The position numbers were made by a program, and so were the translations under genes. Positions 45,946 to 58,173 of a DNA stretch of 64,000 bases are shown here, one piece after another. Source of the DNA: Hemileia vastatrix (lineage: Eukaryota > Basidiomycota > Pucciniomycetes > Pucciniales > Zaghouaniaceae); NCBI GenBank assembly GCA_030280995.1, contig JASXTE010000005.1, positions 1,364,001 to 1,428,000 of the forward strand, given 5' to 3'. The first letter of the stretch is position 1. Each line of letters begins with the position of its first letter. The notes beneath the pieces were generated by a model. It was given only the letters and a program-made list of their open reading frames with translations. It was not told the origin of the DNA and did not search any database.

Positions 45946-46206
45946 CACCACACAATATGGGGGGCGGACTTGCTAGCAAGTCCGCAACCTTGGACCCAAA
46001 CTCACCATAGATTGAACACACATTGAGCTATTGATAAAGGAGCCATACAATCAGGAATGAACACCACTCAGAAGAACAGTTTTAGGTGGGTGTTCAAGTA
46101 GAGTTCAGTATGGGTTCAGTATGAGTTCAGTCTGAGTTCCATCTGAGTTCCATCTGAGTTCAGGTTGAGGACTTGCTAGCAAGTCCACCCCCTATATTGC
46201 GTAGTG
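45946..46206. mobile_element. 261-bp MITE with CACTA-type ends
   Basis: Starts CACCACACAATATGGGG and ends CCTATATTGCGTAGTG (reverse complement CACTACGCAATATAGG, a true CACTA end). AAT flanks both sides (45,943-45,945 and 46,207-46,209). Both ends carry the perfect GGACTTGCTAGCAAGTCC palindrome. About six subterminal ~11-bp repeats of type GAGTTCAGTATG lie at 46,098-46,165. It is the most compact member of the family and the best guide to what the mobilising transposase needs. Confidence 0.92.
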
Positions 46207-46769
46207 AATGAATTCACTAGAGTACTTCATTTAGTCAGAGATTTAGAAAACACATTGATAATTTTTTTTGTTTAGTTATATGTGGTTTAATGGTATTCTA
46301 GAAGAAAAAATATAAGAGATTTGATGGTTCAATAATTTTTTGGATAACTAAACTGAATTGAAAATAATTATATTAAATAAAAAAAAATAAAAAAATACAT
46401 AAAATAAAGAATCAGGACATATGGATTAAAATTAAAAACCAAATCTTCAACTTCTGGTTTAAAAAGAGTTTTCAACAAAAAGAGCTACATACACCACGGG
46501 AAATCTGGGGGTGAACTGCTAGCAGTTCCCTCTATTTGAAACTATCAGGAATTTGTCAGGAAACTGTTGGGAAACCATCCTGAAACTGTCAGAAAGATGT
46601 TTTTAAATCTGATGAAAAAACATTGAAAAAATAAACTGTCACAGATCGAATCCAGAACAATCCCTCCTTGAGCAGAGCTTAGGAACCACATTGAACATCA
46701 GTTAATCTTAGGTTTGGCAAAAGGTTGAACAACATCACTTAGCATACCTTAATATTCAAATATTAAACT

Positions 46770-47230
46770 TGAATATATGTTGCATGTATGATATAGATGC
46801 ATATGCATTTGAATTTGCATGGTGGATACTTATTGCATGTTAAAAATTGATGTGAAATGCCTATCTAAAGTGTATGCATAATGACTATGAAGAATAAATA
46901 TGCATAAAAATATGCATTAAATATATGCATATTGAATATGCATAAAAATATGCATAAAAATATGCATATTGAATATGCATTAAAAATATGCATATTGAAT
47001 ATGCATTAAAAATATGCATATTGAATATGAAAAAAGGTGCATATATGTATATGAATATAATATATTAATATGCATATAAATCTGTATAATGAATATGCAT
47101 ATGCATTACCATAAATATGCATAATGATTAAAAAATGCAAAAAAATGATGCTTAATGAGTAAATTTTATGCATAGATAGAAGTATGCAATATGAATTCAT
47201 ATTGCATACAGATAACACTGGCAAACCAAC
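46770..47230. repeat. ATGCAT-rich low-complexity tract (Palin-2)
   Basis: Reverse-complement counterpart of 26,142-26,620 with repeats AATATGCATAAAAATATGC. Not coding. Confidence 0.8.
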
Positions 47231-48292
47231 TTGACCAAAACTCATACTAAATTTTCATTCTGAACTAAAGGTGTGAGGGAAGGAAGAAAAACAGTCCGGC
47301 GTTAGAAAGATGCTACATGCACTCATTTTGTAGCAGAGCAAATGAGAAGTGCTGAATTATGGTTGGTGCCCATAATTTAGTATGATATCATAATTTTATT
47401 TAATTGTTTTCAATATTGAAAAGACTTTAGGTCGGTTGGTATGGATCTAGCTGTGCCAGGGTCTAATCTAATCATTTTAACAATTTTTTAATAATTAATG
47501 GATTTTGATACAAAAACAGGTTGTATTTTTTGTGAAATATTGGATATGATAAGGTCTTTTGTAAAAAAAACTTATATTTCTCAAAAATATTCCTGAATCA
47601 GATGTGGGATAATCACTACAAAAAATTTTAGTACTGTGGGCAATAAAATATATGCACAAGCAGTAAAGAAAGGACTGAGTGAACCCTTTTTGTGCAGTTG
47701 GAATCATTAGAGTGGAATTATGGATGAAAAATATAATTCATTATTACCATTTTATTTAATCAAAAAATTTATAATATTAAAAAGAACTATTGATTAATTG
47801 GTATTTGACCTTTGTGCCTCACTCATATTTATCATTTGATTGATTTTTTGTCACCATTATGTTATTAATATTATAAGTATAGCAAAAACTTGTGTGCCCA
47901 ATGCATACCGGGTGATGTTACACCTTTTCTAATATTATTAAATAAAGGTAAAAAAATATGAAAATGATTTGTTTTACAAAAAATAAATTGATATCCAAAA
48001 GCAATATGAGGGATAAAAAGGTAAAATTAAAGGGATTAAATATGAAATAAAAAATTAAAGTAAAATTCCTGCCATCAAGAGCAAGTAGACATGATGGGGT
48101 GAACGCCCACCAGTGGCACTAAACTTGGACTATAATTTCTTTTTTGTAAAAATAAAAAAAAATCCACTTGAGCTTTACCAAAACTTCAGGATGACAATTT
48201 TGCCATATCAAACAACTTCTAGTGCAATTATTGAAGAAAAATTCATTTTCATTGCAATAGAGAGAATTGATCACATCAGACTGCATGTGACC

Positions 48293-51200
48293 AAATGTGT
48301 CCAGCACAAGTTCGGCCAAAATTGTGCTGGACACATTTATGACGGAGAGTAGCTAGGGTAGAATTTTTCTTCAGTTAATCTGGTATTTCTTATAAACATG
48401 TCCATTGGTACTTGATCTTTGTGCCTCACTCATATATATCATTTGATTAATTTATTGTCACCATTATATTATTAATATTATAAGTATAGCAAAAACTCGT
48501 GTGCCCAACGCATACTGGGTGATGTTACACCTTTTATAATATTATTAAATAAAGGTAAAAAAATATGAAAATGATTTGTTTTACAAAAAATAAATTGATA
48601 TACAAAAGCAATATGAGGGATAAAAAGGTAAAATTAAAGGAAGCAAATATGAAATAAAAAATTAAAATAAAATTACTGCCATCAAGAGCAAGTAGACATG
48701 TTGGGGTGAACGCTCACCAGTGGCACTAAACTTGGACTATAATTGCTTTTTTGAAAAACAAAAAAGTTCCAATCTGAGGTTTAACAAAACTTCAGCAGAA
48801 ACATTTAGCCATATCAAACAACTTCTAGTGCAATGATTGAGAGAGAATCAATCACACCAGACTGCATGTGACCAAAAGTGTCCAGCACAAGTTCGGCTGA
48901 ACTTGTGCTGGACACATTTATGACGGAGAGTAGCTAGGGTAGAATTTTTCTTCAGTTAATCTGGTATTTCTTATAAACATGTCCATTGGTACTTGATCTT
49001 TGTGCCTCACTCATATATATCATTTGATTAATTTATTGTCACCATTATATTATTAATATTATAAGTATAGAAAAAACTCATGTGCCAAATGCATACCAGG
49101 TGATGTTACACCTTTTATAATATTATGTTATAAAAGTAAAAAAATATGAAAATGATTAGCTTTACAATAATTTAAATAGATATTAAAAAAAAAGAAAAAT
49201 AAAAAAGTAAAATTAATCTCAAAGAGATCAATTATGAAAAACAAAATACTAGTAAAATTCTTGCTCTCAAGAGCCAGTAGAAGTGTTGAAACATATATGA
49301 GCCATCAGGGCTAAATTTTAATAAGTGACCTTTTTTTATAAAGATAAAAAAGTATATACCTGAGGTTGGGAAGAAAAACAGGTGGATTATTCAGCTAAAC
49401 AAAACTACTTGTAGTGAAGTTTAATAAAAAAATGTTTTTTTGTTGCCATAGAGAGAATTGATCCCATCTGACTGCACGTGACCAAAAGTGTCCAGCACAA
49501 GTTTGGCCAAACTTGTGCTGGACACTTTTATGATGGAGAGTAGCTTGGGTGGAAATTTTCTTCAGTTCGTTCATCTTGTATTTCTCATAAACATGTCTAC
49601 TGGTATTTGATCAGTCTGTATCTTTCATATTTATCATCTGATTAATATTTTATAACCATTATATTATTAATGTTATTAGTATAGAAAAAACTTGTGTGCC
49701 AAATGCATACCATGTGAAGTTATACCTTCAATAATTTTTTAAAATAGACGTAAATAAATATGGAAAGGATTAGTTTTACAAAAATTAAAAAGAAATTTAA
49801 AAGTAAAAAGAGGAATAAAAGAGTAAAATTAAAGTCAAAGAGTTCAAATATGAAAAAATACTAGTAAAATTCCTGCTATCAAGAGCCAGTAGAGGTGTTA
49901 AAGCAAATGGGAGCCATCAGGGCTTAATTGTAATAAGTGAACTTCTCTTTAAAAATAAAAAATTATACACCTGATATTGGGCAGAAAAGCAGGTGGATGA
50001 TTCAGCTAAACCAAACTACTTCTAGTGAAGTTTGATAGAAAATTTTTTTTGTAGCCATACAGAGAATTGATCCCATCTAACTGCACATGACCAAAAGTGT
50101 TCAGCACAAGTTTGGCTGAACTTGTGCTGGACACTTCTATGATGGAGAGTGGCTGGGTTAGAATTTTTCTTCAGTTCATCTGGTATTTCTTACAAACATG
50201 TCTACTGGTATTTTATCTTTGTGCCTCACTCATACATATTGTTTGATTAATTTTTTGTCTTAATTATATTATTAATTATATAAGTATAGCAAAAAATTGT
50301 GTGCCAAATGCATACTGAGTGATGTTACACCTTTTATAATATTATTAAATAAATTTATAAAAATATATAAATAATTTATTCTAAAAATTATTAGTTGATA
50401 TCCAAAAGCAATATGAGGAATAAAAAATTAAGTTAAAGGGATCAAATATGAAAAAAGAAATCTAAGTATCATTCCTAATATCAAAGGCCAGTAGAGATGT
50501 TGAAGTAAATGAGAGCCATCAGGGATTAATTGTACTAAATTGACTGTTTTTTAAAGATGAAAAATTGTATACCGTGGTTTGGATGAACTCTAGGTGGACA
50601 ATTCAGCTATATCAAACTACATCTAGGGAAGTTTCATATCAAATAATTTTTTCATTTCCATAGAGAGAATTTATCCCATCATACTGCACATGACCAAAAG
50701 TGTCCAGCACAAGTTCGGCTGAAAATGTGCTGGACACTTTTATGATGGAGAGTAGCTAGGGTGCAGGTCTTCTTCAGTGCAATTGTTATTTTTTTAAAAC
50801 ATGTCCACTGGTATTTGATCTTTCTGTGTTATTCATATTTTATTATCTGATTAACTTTTTGTCATTAGAATATTATTAATTTTATTATTATAGAAAAACT
50901 TGTGCACCAAATGCATGCCATGTTATATTACACCTTTTATAATATTTTTAAAAAATGATAAAAAAATATGAAAATGAATTTTTTTCCAAAATTATAAATT
51001 AATATCCAAATGTAACATGAGTGATAAATAAGTAAAGTAAAAGAGATCAAATATGAAAAAGAAAAATTCAAGGAAAATTCCTGCCTTCAAGAGCCGGTAG
51101 AGGTGTTGAAAAAAATGGGTGCCATCAGGGCTAAATTTGATAAAATTTAATTTTTTTTAAAGATAAAAAATTTTTCACCTGAGGTTTGGAAAAACTCAAG

Positions 51201-54200
51201 GTGGATAATTCAGCCATACCAAACTACTTCTAATTTAATTATTTAGCATTTTTTTAATTTAATTTCCACAGAGAGAATTTATCCCATCCGACTGCACCTG
51301 AAGAAAAGTGTCCAGCACAAGTTCGGCCGAACTTGTGCTGGACACTTTTATGATGGAGAGTAGCTAGGGTGGAAGTGTTTCTCAGTACATCAGTTTTTTG
51401 TTTTTCACATTTCTATTGGGTTTTTAATTTTTATTTATCATTCATATTTATCTTATAATTCATTTTTTGTCACCATATATATTATTAATGTTTCTAGTAT
51501 AGCAAAAACCTGCATGCCAAATGCAAAATTGGTGATGTTACAACTTTAATAATATTATTATATAAAGTTAAAAAAATATGAATATGTTTAGTTTTTAAAA
51601 AATTAAATTGATATTTAAAATTAAAAAGAGTAATAGAAAAGTAAAATGAAAATAAATGGGATCAAATACGAAATAAAAAATACAAGTAAAATTTTTACTA
51701 TCAAGATCCAGAAGTGGTGTTGGGACAGTTGGGGACCCCTATGTCAAGACTTGGTCTAAACTTACTTTTATGTATAGCTAACAAATTTTGAACTGAGGTT
51801 TGGACAGACATCCAGGGGTCAATTTTACAATATGAAACATTCTTTACTTCAACAATTGAGTTAAATATCATTTTTTATTGCCATAGAGAGAATTTATCTC
51901 ATATGACTTCATGCAACCAAAATTGTCCAGCACAAGTTTGGCCAAACTTGTGCTGGACACTTTTATAATTGAGAGTAGGCATACAGCAAATCTTCTTAAA
52001 CTCAAAAGGGATTTCTTATAAACATTTCCACTGGAATTTGATCTTTCTGTGTCATTTAAATTTACCATTTGATTAATTTTTTGTCATCATTATATTGTTA
52101 ACATTATTACTATAGTAATAACTTGTGTGAAAAATGCATACCAGGGGGTGTTCCACCTTTAATCATATATTATTAAATAAAGGTATAAGAGTATGAAAAT
52201 TATTTATTTTAAAAATTAAAAATTGATATCCAAAGCAATATGAGCAATAAAAAAGTAAAATAAAAGGGATAAAATAAGAAAAAAAATATAAGGAAAATTC
52301 CCACTATCAATAACAAGTAGAGGTGTTAGATCAAATGTGCACCACCAGGGCTAAACTTGCACTATATTTTATTTTTTGTTAAAGCAAAGAAAGTGTCCTG
52401 ATAAGTTTTGAAAAATCATCAGAAGGAAAATTTGGCAATAACAAACTACTTATTGTGCAATGATTGAGCAAAATGTCATTTTCATTTCCATAGAGTAAAT
52501 TTATCCCATCTGACTGCATGCAACCAAAAGTGTCCAGCACAAGTTCGGCCAAACTTATGCTGGACACTTTTATGATGGTGAGTATCTAGGGTGCAGGTCT
52601 TCTTCAGTTCATCAGGTATTCCTTATAAACAAATTTACTTTTATATGATATTTCTGTGTCATTCATATTTATCATTTGATTCATTGTTATTCACCATTAT
52701 ACTATTAATGTTATTAGTATTGAAAAAAATTATAAGCCAACTGCATACTGGGAGATGCTACAACTTTAATAATCTTATTAAATAAAAGTAAAAAAAATAT
52801 GAAAAGTATTAGTTTTACAATAAATAAATTGATATTTGAAAGTAAAAAGAGGAATAAAAAAGTAAAATAAAAGTGATTAAATATGAAATTAAACATTCAA
52901 ATAAAATTTCTGCCATCAAAGATAATTTGAGTTTTCAGACCAAAATTGCACCACCAGTTCTAGATCTGGAATATATTTTCATTTTTTTTAAATTAATAAA
53001 AGTGTCCACCTGAGGTTTTCAAAAAAATCAGGAGGATAGTATAGCAGTATAAACTACTTCTTGTGTAATGATTGAGCAAAAATTCATTTTAACTTCCTTT
53101 GAGTAAATATATCCCATCTGACTGCATGCAACTAAAAGTGTTCAGCACAAGCTCAGCTGAACTTGTTCTGGACACTTTTATGATGGAGAGTAGCTAGGGT
53201 GCAAGTCTTCTTCAGTTAATCTTATATTCATTTTAAAAATTACTATGGGTATTTGATCTTTCTGTGTCATCCATATTTATTATTTGATTATTTTTAGTCA
53301 CCATTATATTATTAATGTTTTAAGTACAGAAAAAACATGTGTAATGAATGTACACTGTGTGATTTTACAACTTTAATAATATTATATAATAAATGTAAAA
53401 AAATGTGAAAGTTATCAGTTTTACCAAAATAAAATTGATATTTAAAAGCTAAAGGATAAATAAAAGGGTAAAATTAAAATTAAAGAGATCAAACATGAAA
53501 TAAAGATATTAAGTATAATTTTTGCTATCATGAGCCAGTAGAGGCTTCAGAAAAAATTGGCACCATCATAGATTAACATGGATCAAATTTACTTTTTACC
53601 AAAGTAAAAAATTGTCTACCTTAGGTTTGGACAAACTTCCGGGGGACAATTTGTCCATATAAAACTACTTTCAGTGCAATGATGGAGTGATCATTCAGTC
53701 TCATTTCCATAAAAGTAATTGATTGCATCTGATGGCATGCAACCAAAAGTTTCCAGCACAAGTTTGGCCAAACTTGTGCTGGACACTTTTATCATGGAGA
53801 GTAGCCAGGGTGCAAGTCATTTTAAATCATCGGGAATTTCTTATAAAATTGTCCACTGTTATTAAATCTTTGTGCCTCACTCATATTTATCAATTGATTA
53901 ATTTTTTGTCACCATTATATTATTAATAATATCAGTATAGCAAAAACTTGTGTGCCAAATGAATACTGGGTGATGTTACACCTTTATAATATTAGTAAAT
54001 ACAGGTAAAAAAATATGAAAATGATTTATTTTACAAAAAATAAACTTGTATCCAAAAGCAATATGAGAGGAATAAAGTTAAATAAAGAAATCAAAGATGA
54101 AAATTAAAATTCAAGTTAAATTCCTGCCATAAACAGAAAAAAGAGATGTTGAATTAAATTAGAACAATCAGGGCTAAACTTGCACTAAATTTTCTTTTTT

Positions 54201-54394
54201 GTAAAAATAAATAAAAAATCCACTTGAGCTTTACCAAAACTTCAGCATGAAAATTTTGCCATATCAAACTACTTCTAGTGTAATTTTTTATCAAAAATTT
54301 ATTTTCATTTCCATAGAGAGAATTGCTCCCATCTGACTGCACCTGACCATAAGTGTCCAGCACAAGTTTGGCCAAACTTGTGCTGGACACTTTT
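48293..54394. repeat. Eleven-unit ~606-bp palindrome array (Palin-2)
   Basis: Palindromes start at 48,293, 48,874, 49,484, 50,093, 50,696, 51,304, 51,919, 52,526, 53,134, 53,745 and 54,349. Spacings are 581, 610, 609, 603, 608, 615, 607, 608, 611 and 604. Read backwards, the Palin-1 spacings are 580, 610, 611, 604, 610, 614, 606, 609, 612, 603 and 606, so units correspond one to one and only the last Palin-1 unit is missing. Centres include TTCGGCCGAA (51,304) and TTTGGCCAAA (49,484, 51,919, 53,745, 54,349). Confidence 0.92.
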
Positions 54395-55892
54395 ATGATG
54401 GAGAGTAGCTAGGGTCGAATTTTTCTTCAGTTCATCTAGTATTTCTTACAAACATGTCTACTGGTATTTTATCTTTTCTCCTCACTCATAAATATCATTT
54501 GATTAATTTTTGGTCGCCATTTTATTTTTAATTTTATAAGTATAGAAAAAACTCATGTGCCAAATGCATACCAGGTGATTTTATGCCATTTTTAGTATTA
54601 TTAAATAAATGTATAAAAATATGAGAATAGTTTATTTTAAAAATTATTAATTGATATCCAAAAGAAATATCAGGAATAAAAAATTAAGTTAAAGGGATTA
54701 AATATGAAAAAGAAATCCAAGTAATATTCCTACTACCAAAGGCCAGTAGAGGTGTTGAAGCAAATGAGAGCCACTTCTTCATTTCATCAAGTAATCCTCA
54801 TAAAAATTTCCACTTGTATTTTGGCCAAACTTCAGGTGGACACTTTGGCCATATTAAATTAATTCTAGTTCCATGTTGATAAAAAACTGATACTTATTGC
54901 CATATATAGATATTAAACCCATCTGACTGTTACTTTCCAAAAGTGTCTACCTGAATTATTGCTAAACCTCAGTTGGACACTTTTATGATGCAGAGTAGCT
55001 AGGGCAAAAGTATTCTTCAGTTAATTTGGTATTCATAATAAATTTATCCTCCTGAAGTTTAGCCTAACTTCAGGTGGACGATTTTAGAAAGCACCAGTTA
55101 GTCACTATCCATAAAAAAGTGTTCACCAAAATTTTGGCTAAACTTGTGGTGGACCCCTTTGATCAGCCACAGTCAGATGAGATCAACTCTTTAGATGGAA
55201 ATGAGGATGAAGTTTTGGTCAATCATGGAAATAGAAGTAGTTTGATGTGGCCAAATTACCCCCCTGAAGGTCAGACAAACCCCACAAGGACACTTTTTAG
55301 CAGGGAGTAACTGAGAAAAATCCATTTATCAGAAGGAAAATCTTTTATTGGATAGATGCCAAGGTTTCATACTTGTGTATTATGGTAAGTATTAATTTTG
55401 AAAGTGTCTGTCCAAGCAATTTCATTGCCCATCATGACACATTTTGTTTTAAATGTTTCAAACTGCGTGATACAGTATTAAGGTGTCACATAGTATAATT
55501 AAGTTCTATCAAGTGCCCTCCTATGATGCCTAAATTTATAATTTAATATCTTACATAATAATTTTTTTTATATAAATTCATCAATATTTTATTTTATTAT
55601 CAAATTTAATAGAGCAAGTATCCTGAATTATTATATATGCATAAGCTTAGGTTAGATCAATTTGTGCTCAATTTGTGCTCAACAGAGGGCCAAAATAAAG
55701 TTCTGGAGGATCAACTTGTGCATAATTTGGAATCAGTTGATATTCTGTCTATAATCAATCTGAGAATAAATACAAATCTAACTCTAATTTACTTATGTTT
55801 ATAAAGTAATCATAAAACTGGCATAATTGAGGGACACTCTAAATTTCAAGAGACTGGATTGCTAGCAATTCACCCATAGATTTCCCGTGGTG

Positions 55893-56274
55893 ATATATAA
55901 TTTTATCTTTTTTCTCAAAAAGTTAATTAACTCATTAGAAAGCTTAGAAGTAATAATTTTTTAATAAGTATTATGATTTTCAGTCTTTTTACTGATAAAG
56001 TGAGATTCAAAATTAGCATTAAATTGTGTTTTATAAATAAATAGTGTGGATTAATCAGATTCTTATGCTCCCCAACTTTGTATTTCTATTAATCTTTCAT
56101 TAAACTCTCCATATTATTTCAGCACAGTATCATTCATCCTAGGTTAAGAGCTCAATATGAGCTCAAAGTAAAGATCAGTGTCAGTTCATTAAAGGTTCAG
56201 TCTGAGTTCTATCTATGTCCCATATATATTCAAGTTGAGGACTTTCTAGCAAGTCCCCCCCAAATTGTGTGGTG
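55893..56274. other. Outer element, right end
   Basis: AT-rich interior, then subterminal repeats of the GAGCTCAATATGAG / GTTCAGTCTGAG kind (about 56,148-56,220) and the terminal palindrome before GTGTGGTG. No gene. Confidence 0.6.
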
Positions 56275-56277
56275 ATA

Positions 56278-56762
56278 GCTGTTTAATTTTGTTTTTCATG
56301 TTTTATGGGCTAGCCTAAAGTCTTAGGGTTAGGTGCTTAGTACCATTAATTAGAGCTAATTTGGCTTTATATTTTATGTCCCAATGTTGTCATATCTTAA
56401 TTGTGTGTTTTTAGGGTTTTAGTAGTCATGTTGGATTTTTCTAAGTATTATGAGCTTTATTAGATGTTTTTGGTGGTTTTCTGGCTTCAGGGAGTTTCTC
56501 CCGCCTCAGTTATAGAAGGCTGGTGAGTGTTTGTAGAGGTTTTTTATTTGATTTGGCTTTCAAAAGTGCCAAGTTAGTTGCTGTGCATAAATTTTTAATA
56601 GGTGGTCTGTGTGTACATACTGAATAAGACAGTTTTGGGGCAAATTTAATTATCATACAACCATCTGAGAGTTATATCATTGTTTCTCACTCAGTTTTCA
56701 CTGTTTTTTAGCCACAATTAGCTGTGTTTATTGCAAGGTTAGTTCTTCATTTAACTCAACGT
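56278..56762 (+). repeat. Gyp-B copy 2 3' LTR, second fragment
   Basis: Resumes exactly where the first fragment stopped (GCTGTTTAATTTTG) and runs to TTTAACTCAAC near 56,760. There another LTR (Gyp-C) begins at TGTGGTCTTCCAACATTAG. About 300 bp of this LTR remain to be found right of the window. Confidence 0.85.
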
Positions 56763-58169
56763 TGTGGTCTTCCAACATTAGCAGGGGCCTTTGTTGTGTG
56801 GTTTGGCGCTGTTTGTGCATGTCTTAATTGGCATCTGTTGGAGAATTGGGTGTTTTTCAGGTTTTATTCCGTGAATATTGGGACTGCGGGTATGTGGGTA
56901 CTATCATTGGATAGCCCCGGTGTGGCATTCCAAATCTGGGTAGGCTACTTAGGTGAAAATTTGATTGGACCTTGGTTGGAAGAAAATCATGGTGTTAGCA
57001 GGTATTAATTTGGTTGAAGGGAGTTAACTGGATTTTTTTGGGTGGATTTTTGGTGATTTTTGGAGGATTTAAGGTGATTTTTTGGAGGATTTATGGTGTT
57101 TTAGAATGGATATATGTTGGTATTCCTATTGTTATTTGATGGTTTCATGTATTGGGTATTGGTTTTACTGGATTTTCTAAGGCTCTCTTGGTATTTTTGG
57201 TGGATTCAGTGTGCTCATGGAGTAGCCATTTTTTTTCAGGTGGGCTCCAGTGCGCTCCATTTTTCTCCGGTGATTTTCCAGTGCAAAAGCAAAGTCACTG
57301 TGGCAAAGTTGGTCATTGTGGCAAAGTTTGGTCATTGGTGCAAAAAGTCTGGGCACTGTGGCAAAGTTTGGTCACTGTAGAAAAGTCTGATCACCAGTGC
57401 AAAGTTTGGTCACTGTTCCAAAAGTTTGGCTATTGTGGCAAAATTTGGTTAGAAAGTTATTATGCTTACTAGATCAATAGTTTATTGTAGATCATATGCA
57501 TGTAGGGTATTTTTGGAAAGGTCTGGAGCAGGAGAATCTTATGGGAGGGGAGAATCTTAGTCTTCTACATGTTTTTTGTCTTTTAGTTTTGATAATAAGG
57601 GTTTTTTTTGATAATTAACAATATTTAACATATAACAACAATTATAATAAAATATATCAACATATAGGGTACCATTGGATAGCTCTCATCCTTGGTGACT
57701 CAAATTTATTTCTTTTGTTATAAAATCTATTAAATAAAAATATAATAAAGAATACTCTTTAATTTTGGTGGGAAACTGGGTAAATCTGGGGCAGACCTTT
57801 AATAAGGCACCTTTGAACAGATCATCCCAAGGGTAGTTTCTGGGGTACTTTACTGTACTTTTCAGTCTCTGGGGCAAGTGTTGCGGCTTGTTCTAAGTAT
57901 TTTCTGTGACTTGTATCAGTGTAATCTGGTATTAGGTATTTGTTTTGGGGGTGTAATCATCTATTGCACTTATTTTTTTCTATATTATAGGTTTCCAACA
58001 CTTTCAAAGTCTTTCTCTCAGATTTTCATTTTATCCAACTCTTCAAGAAGATCTTCAAGCTTAGTTGATTGAATCTTACATTTAATTAGAGGGAAAGGGA
58101 TTTCTTTTTGTTTTTCCAACTCCCTTGGATTCTGCCTACAGCAAGGTGACTGTAGGAGTCTACTCTACG
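56763..58169 (+). repeat. Gyp-C 5' LTR
   Basis: Starts TGTGGTCTTCCAACATTAG and ends near GTCTACTCTACG (expected CTACA), 1,407 bp. The first ~170 bp match Gyp-B LTRs (ATTGGATAGCCCCGG near 56,905) and the rest diverges. It includes a purine/T-rich GGTGATTTTTGGAGG repeat near 57,045-57,090 and a tandem repeat at 57,290-57,450. Confidence 0.78.
57290..57450 (+). repeat. ~20-bp tandem repeats in the Gyp-C LTR
   Basis: About eight copies of GTGGCAAAGTTTGGTCACT with variants (GTGCAAAAAGTCTGG, GTAGAAAAGTCTGATCACC). Open frames across them give Cys/Gly/Lys-rich repeats that are not a credible protein. They could act as a repeated enhancer in U3. Confidence 0.78.
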
Positions 58170-58173
58170 TTTT

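Larger units (their letters stand above)
46492..55892. mobile_element. Palin-2: 9.4-kb inverted copy of Palin-1
   Basis: Starts CACCACGGGAAATCTGGGG and ends ATAGATTTCCCGTGGTG, flanked by ATA (46,489-46,491 and 55,893-55,895). It is the reverse complement of Palin-1 throughout: AGTTTC subterminal repeats, ATGCAT tract, palindrome array, irregular end. The different target duplication shows an independent insertion. It lacks about 1.1 kb relative to Palin-1, namely the outermost array unit and its flank. No transposase. Confidence 0.88.
40799..56274. mobile_element. 15.5-kb CACTA-like composite element (outer TIR element)
   Basis: Left end CACCACGCTCTATGGG; right end CCAAATTGTGTGGTG. ATA lies on both sides (40,796-40,798 and 56,275-56,277), and deleting the element plus one ATA restores an uninterrupted Gyp-B LTR as seen near 29,045. 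Both ends contain the GGAATTGCTAGCAAGTCC / GGACTTGCTAGAAAGTCC palindrome, and the right end has subterminal GTTCAGTCTGAG repeats. Without three nested inserts (42,552-43,735, 45,946-46,206 and 46,492-55,892) about 4.6 kb remain, with no transposase-like frame, so it is non-autonomous. The CACTA assignment rests on termini and a 3-bp duplication. Confidence 0.88.
28805..56762 (+). mobile_element. Gyp-B copy 2: near-complete but decayed Ty3/gypsy element, interrupted
   Basis: Layout: 5' LTR 28,805-29,867, PBS, gag-PR, spacer, RT-RH-IN to 36,609, a ~3.9-kb 3' region with two antisense genes, then the 3' LTR from 40,555. The 3' LTR is broken at 40,798 by a CACTA-like element and resumes at 56,278, then is broken again near 56,763 by Gyp-C. 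With nested DNA removed the element is about 12.5 kb, long for a gypsy element because of its 3' region. Confidence 0.82.

Noticed and set aside
18385..54394. CRISPR-like array suggested by regularly spaced palindromic repeats
   Set aside because: Spacing is ~606 bp, the sequence between palindromes is itself repeated rather than unique, and the genome is clearly eukaryotic and transposon-rich.
16396..55892. One inverted segmental duplication of 16-27 kb and 46-56 kb
   Set aside because: Similarity stops exactly at the TIRs and each copy has a different 3-bp duplication, so two transposition events explain it better.
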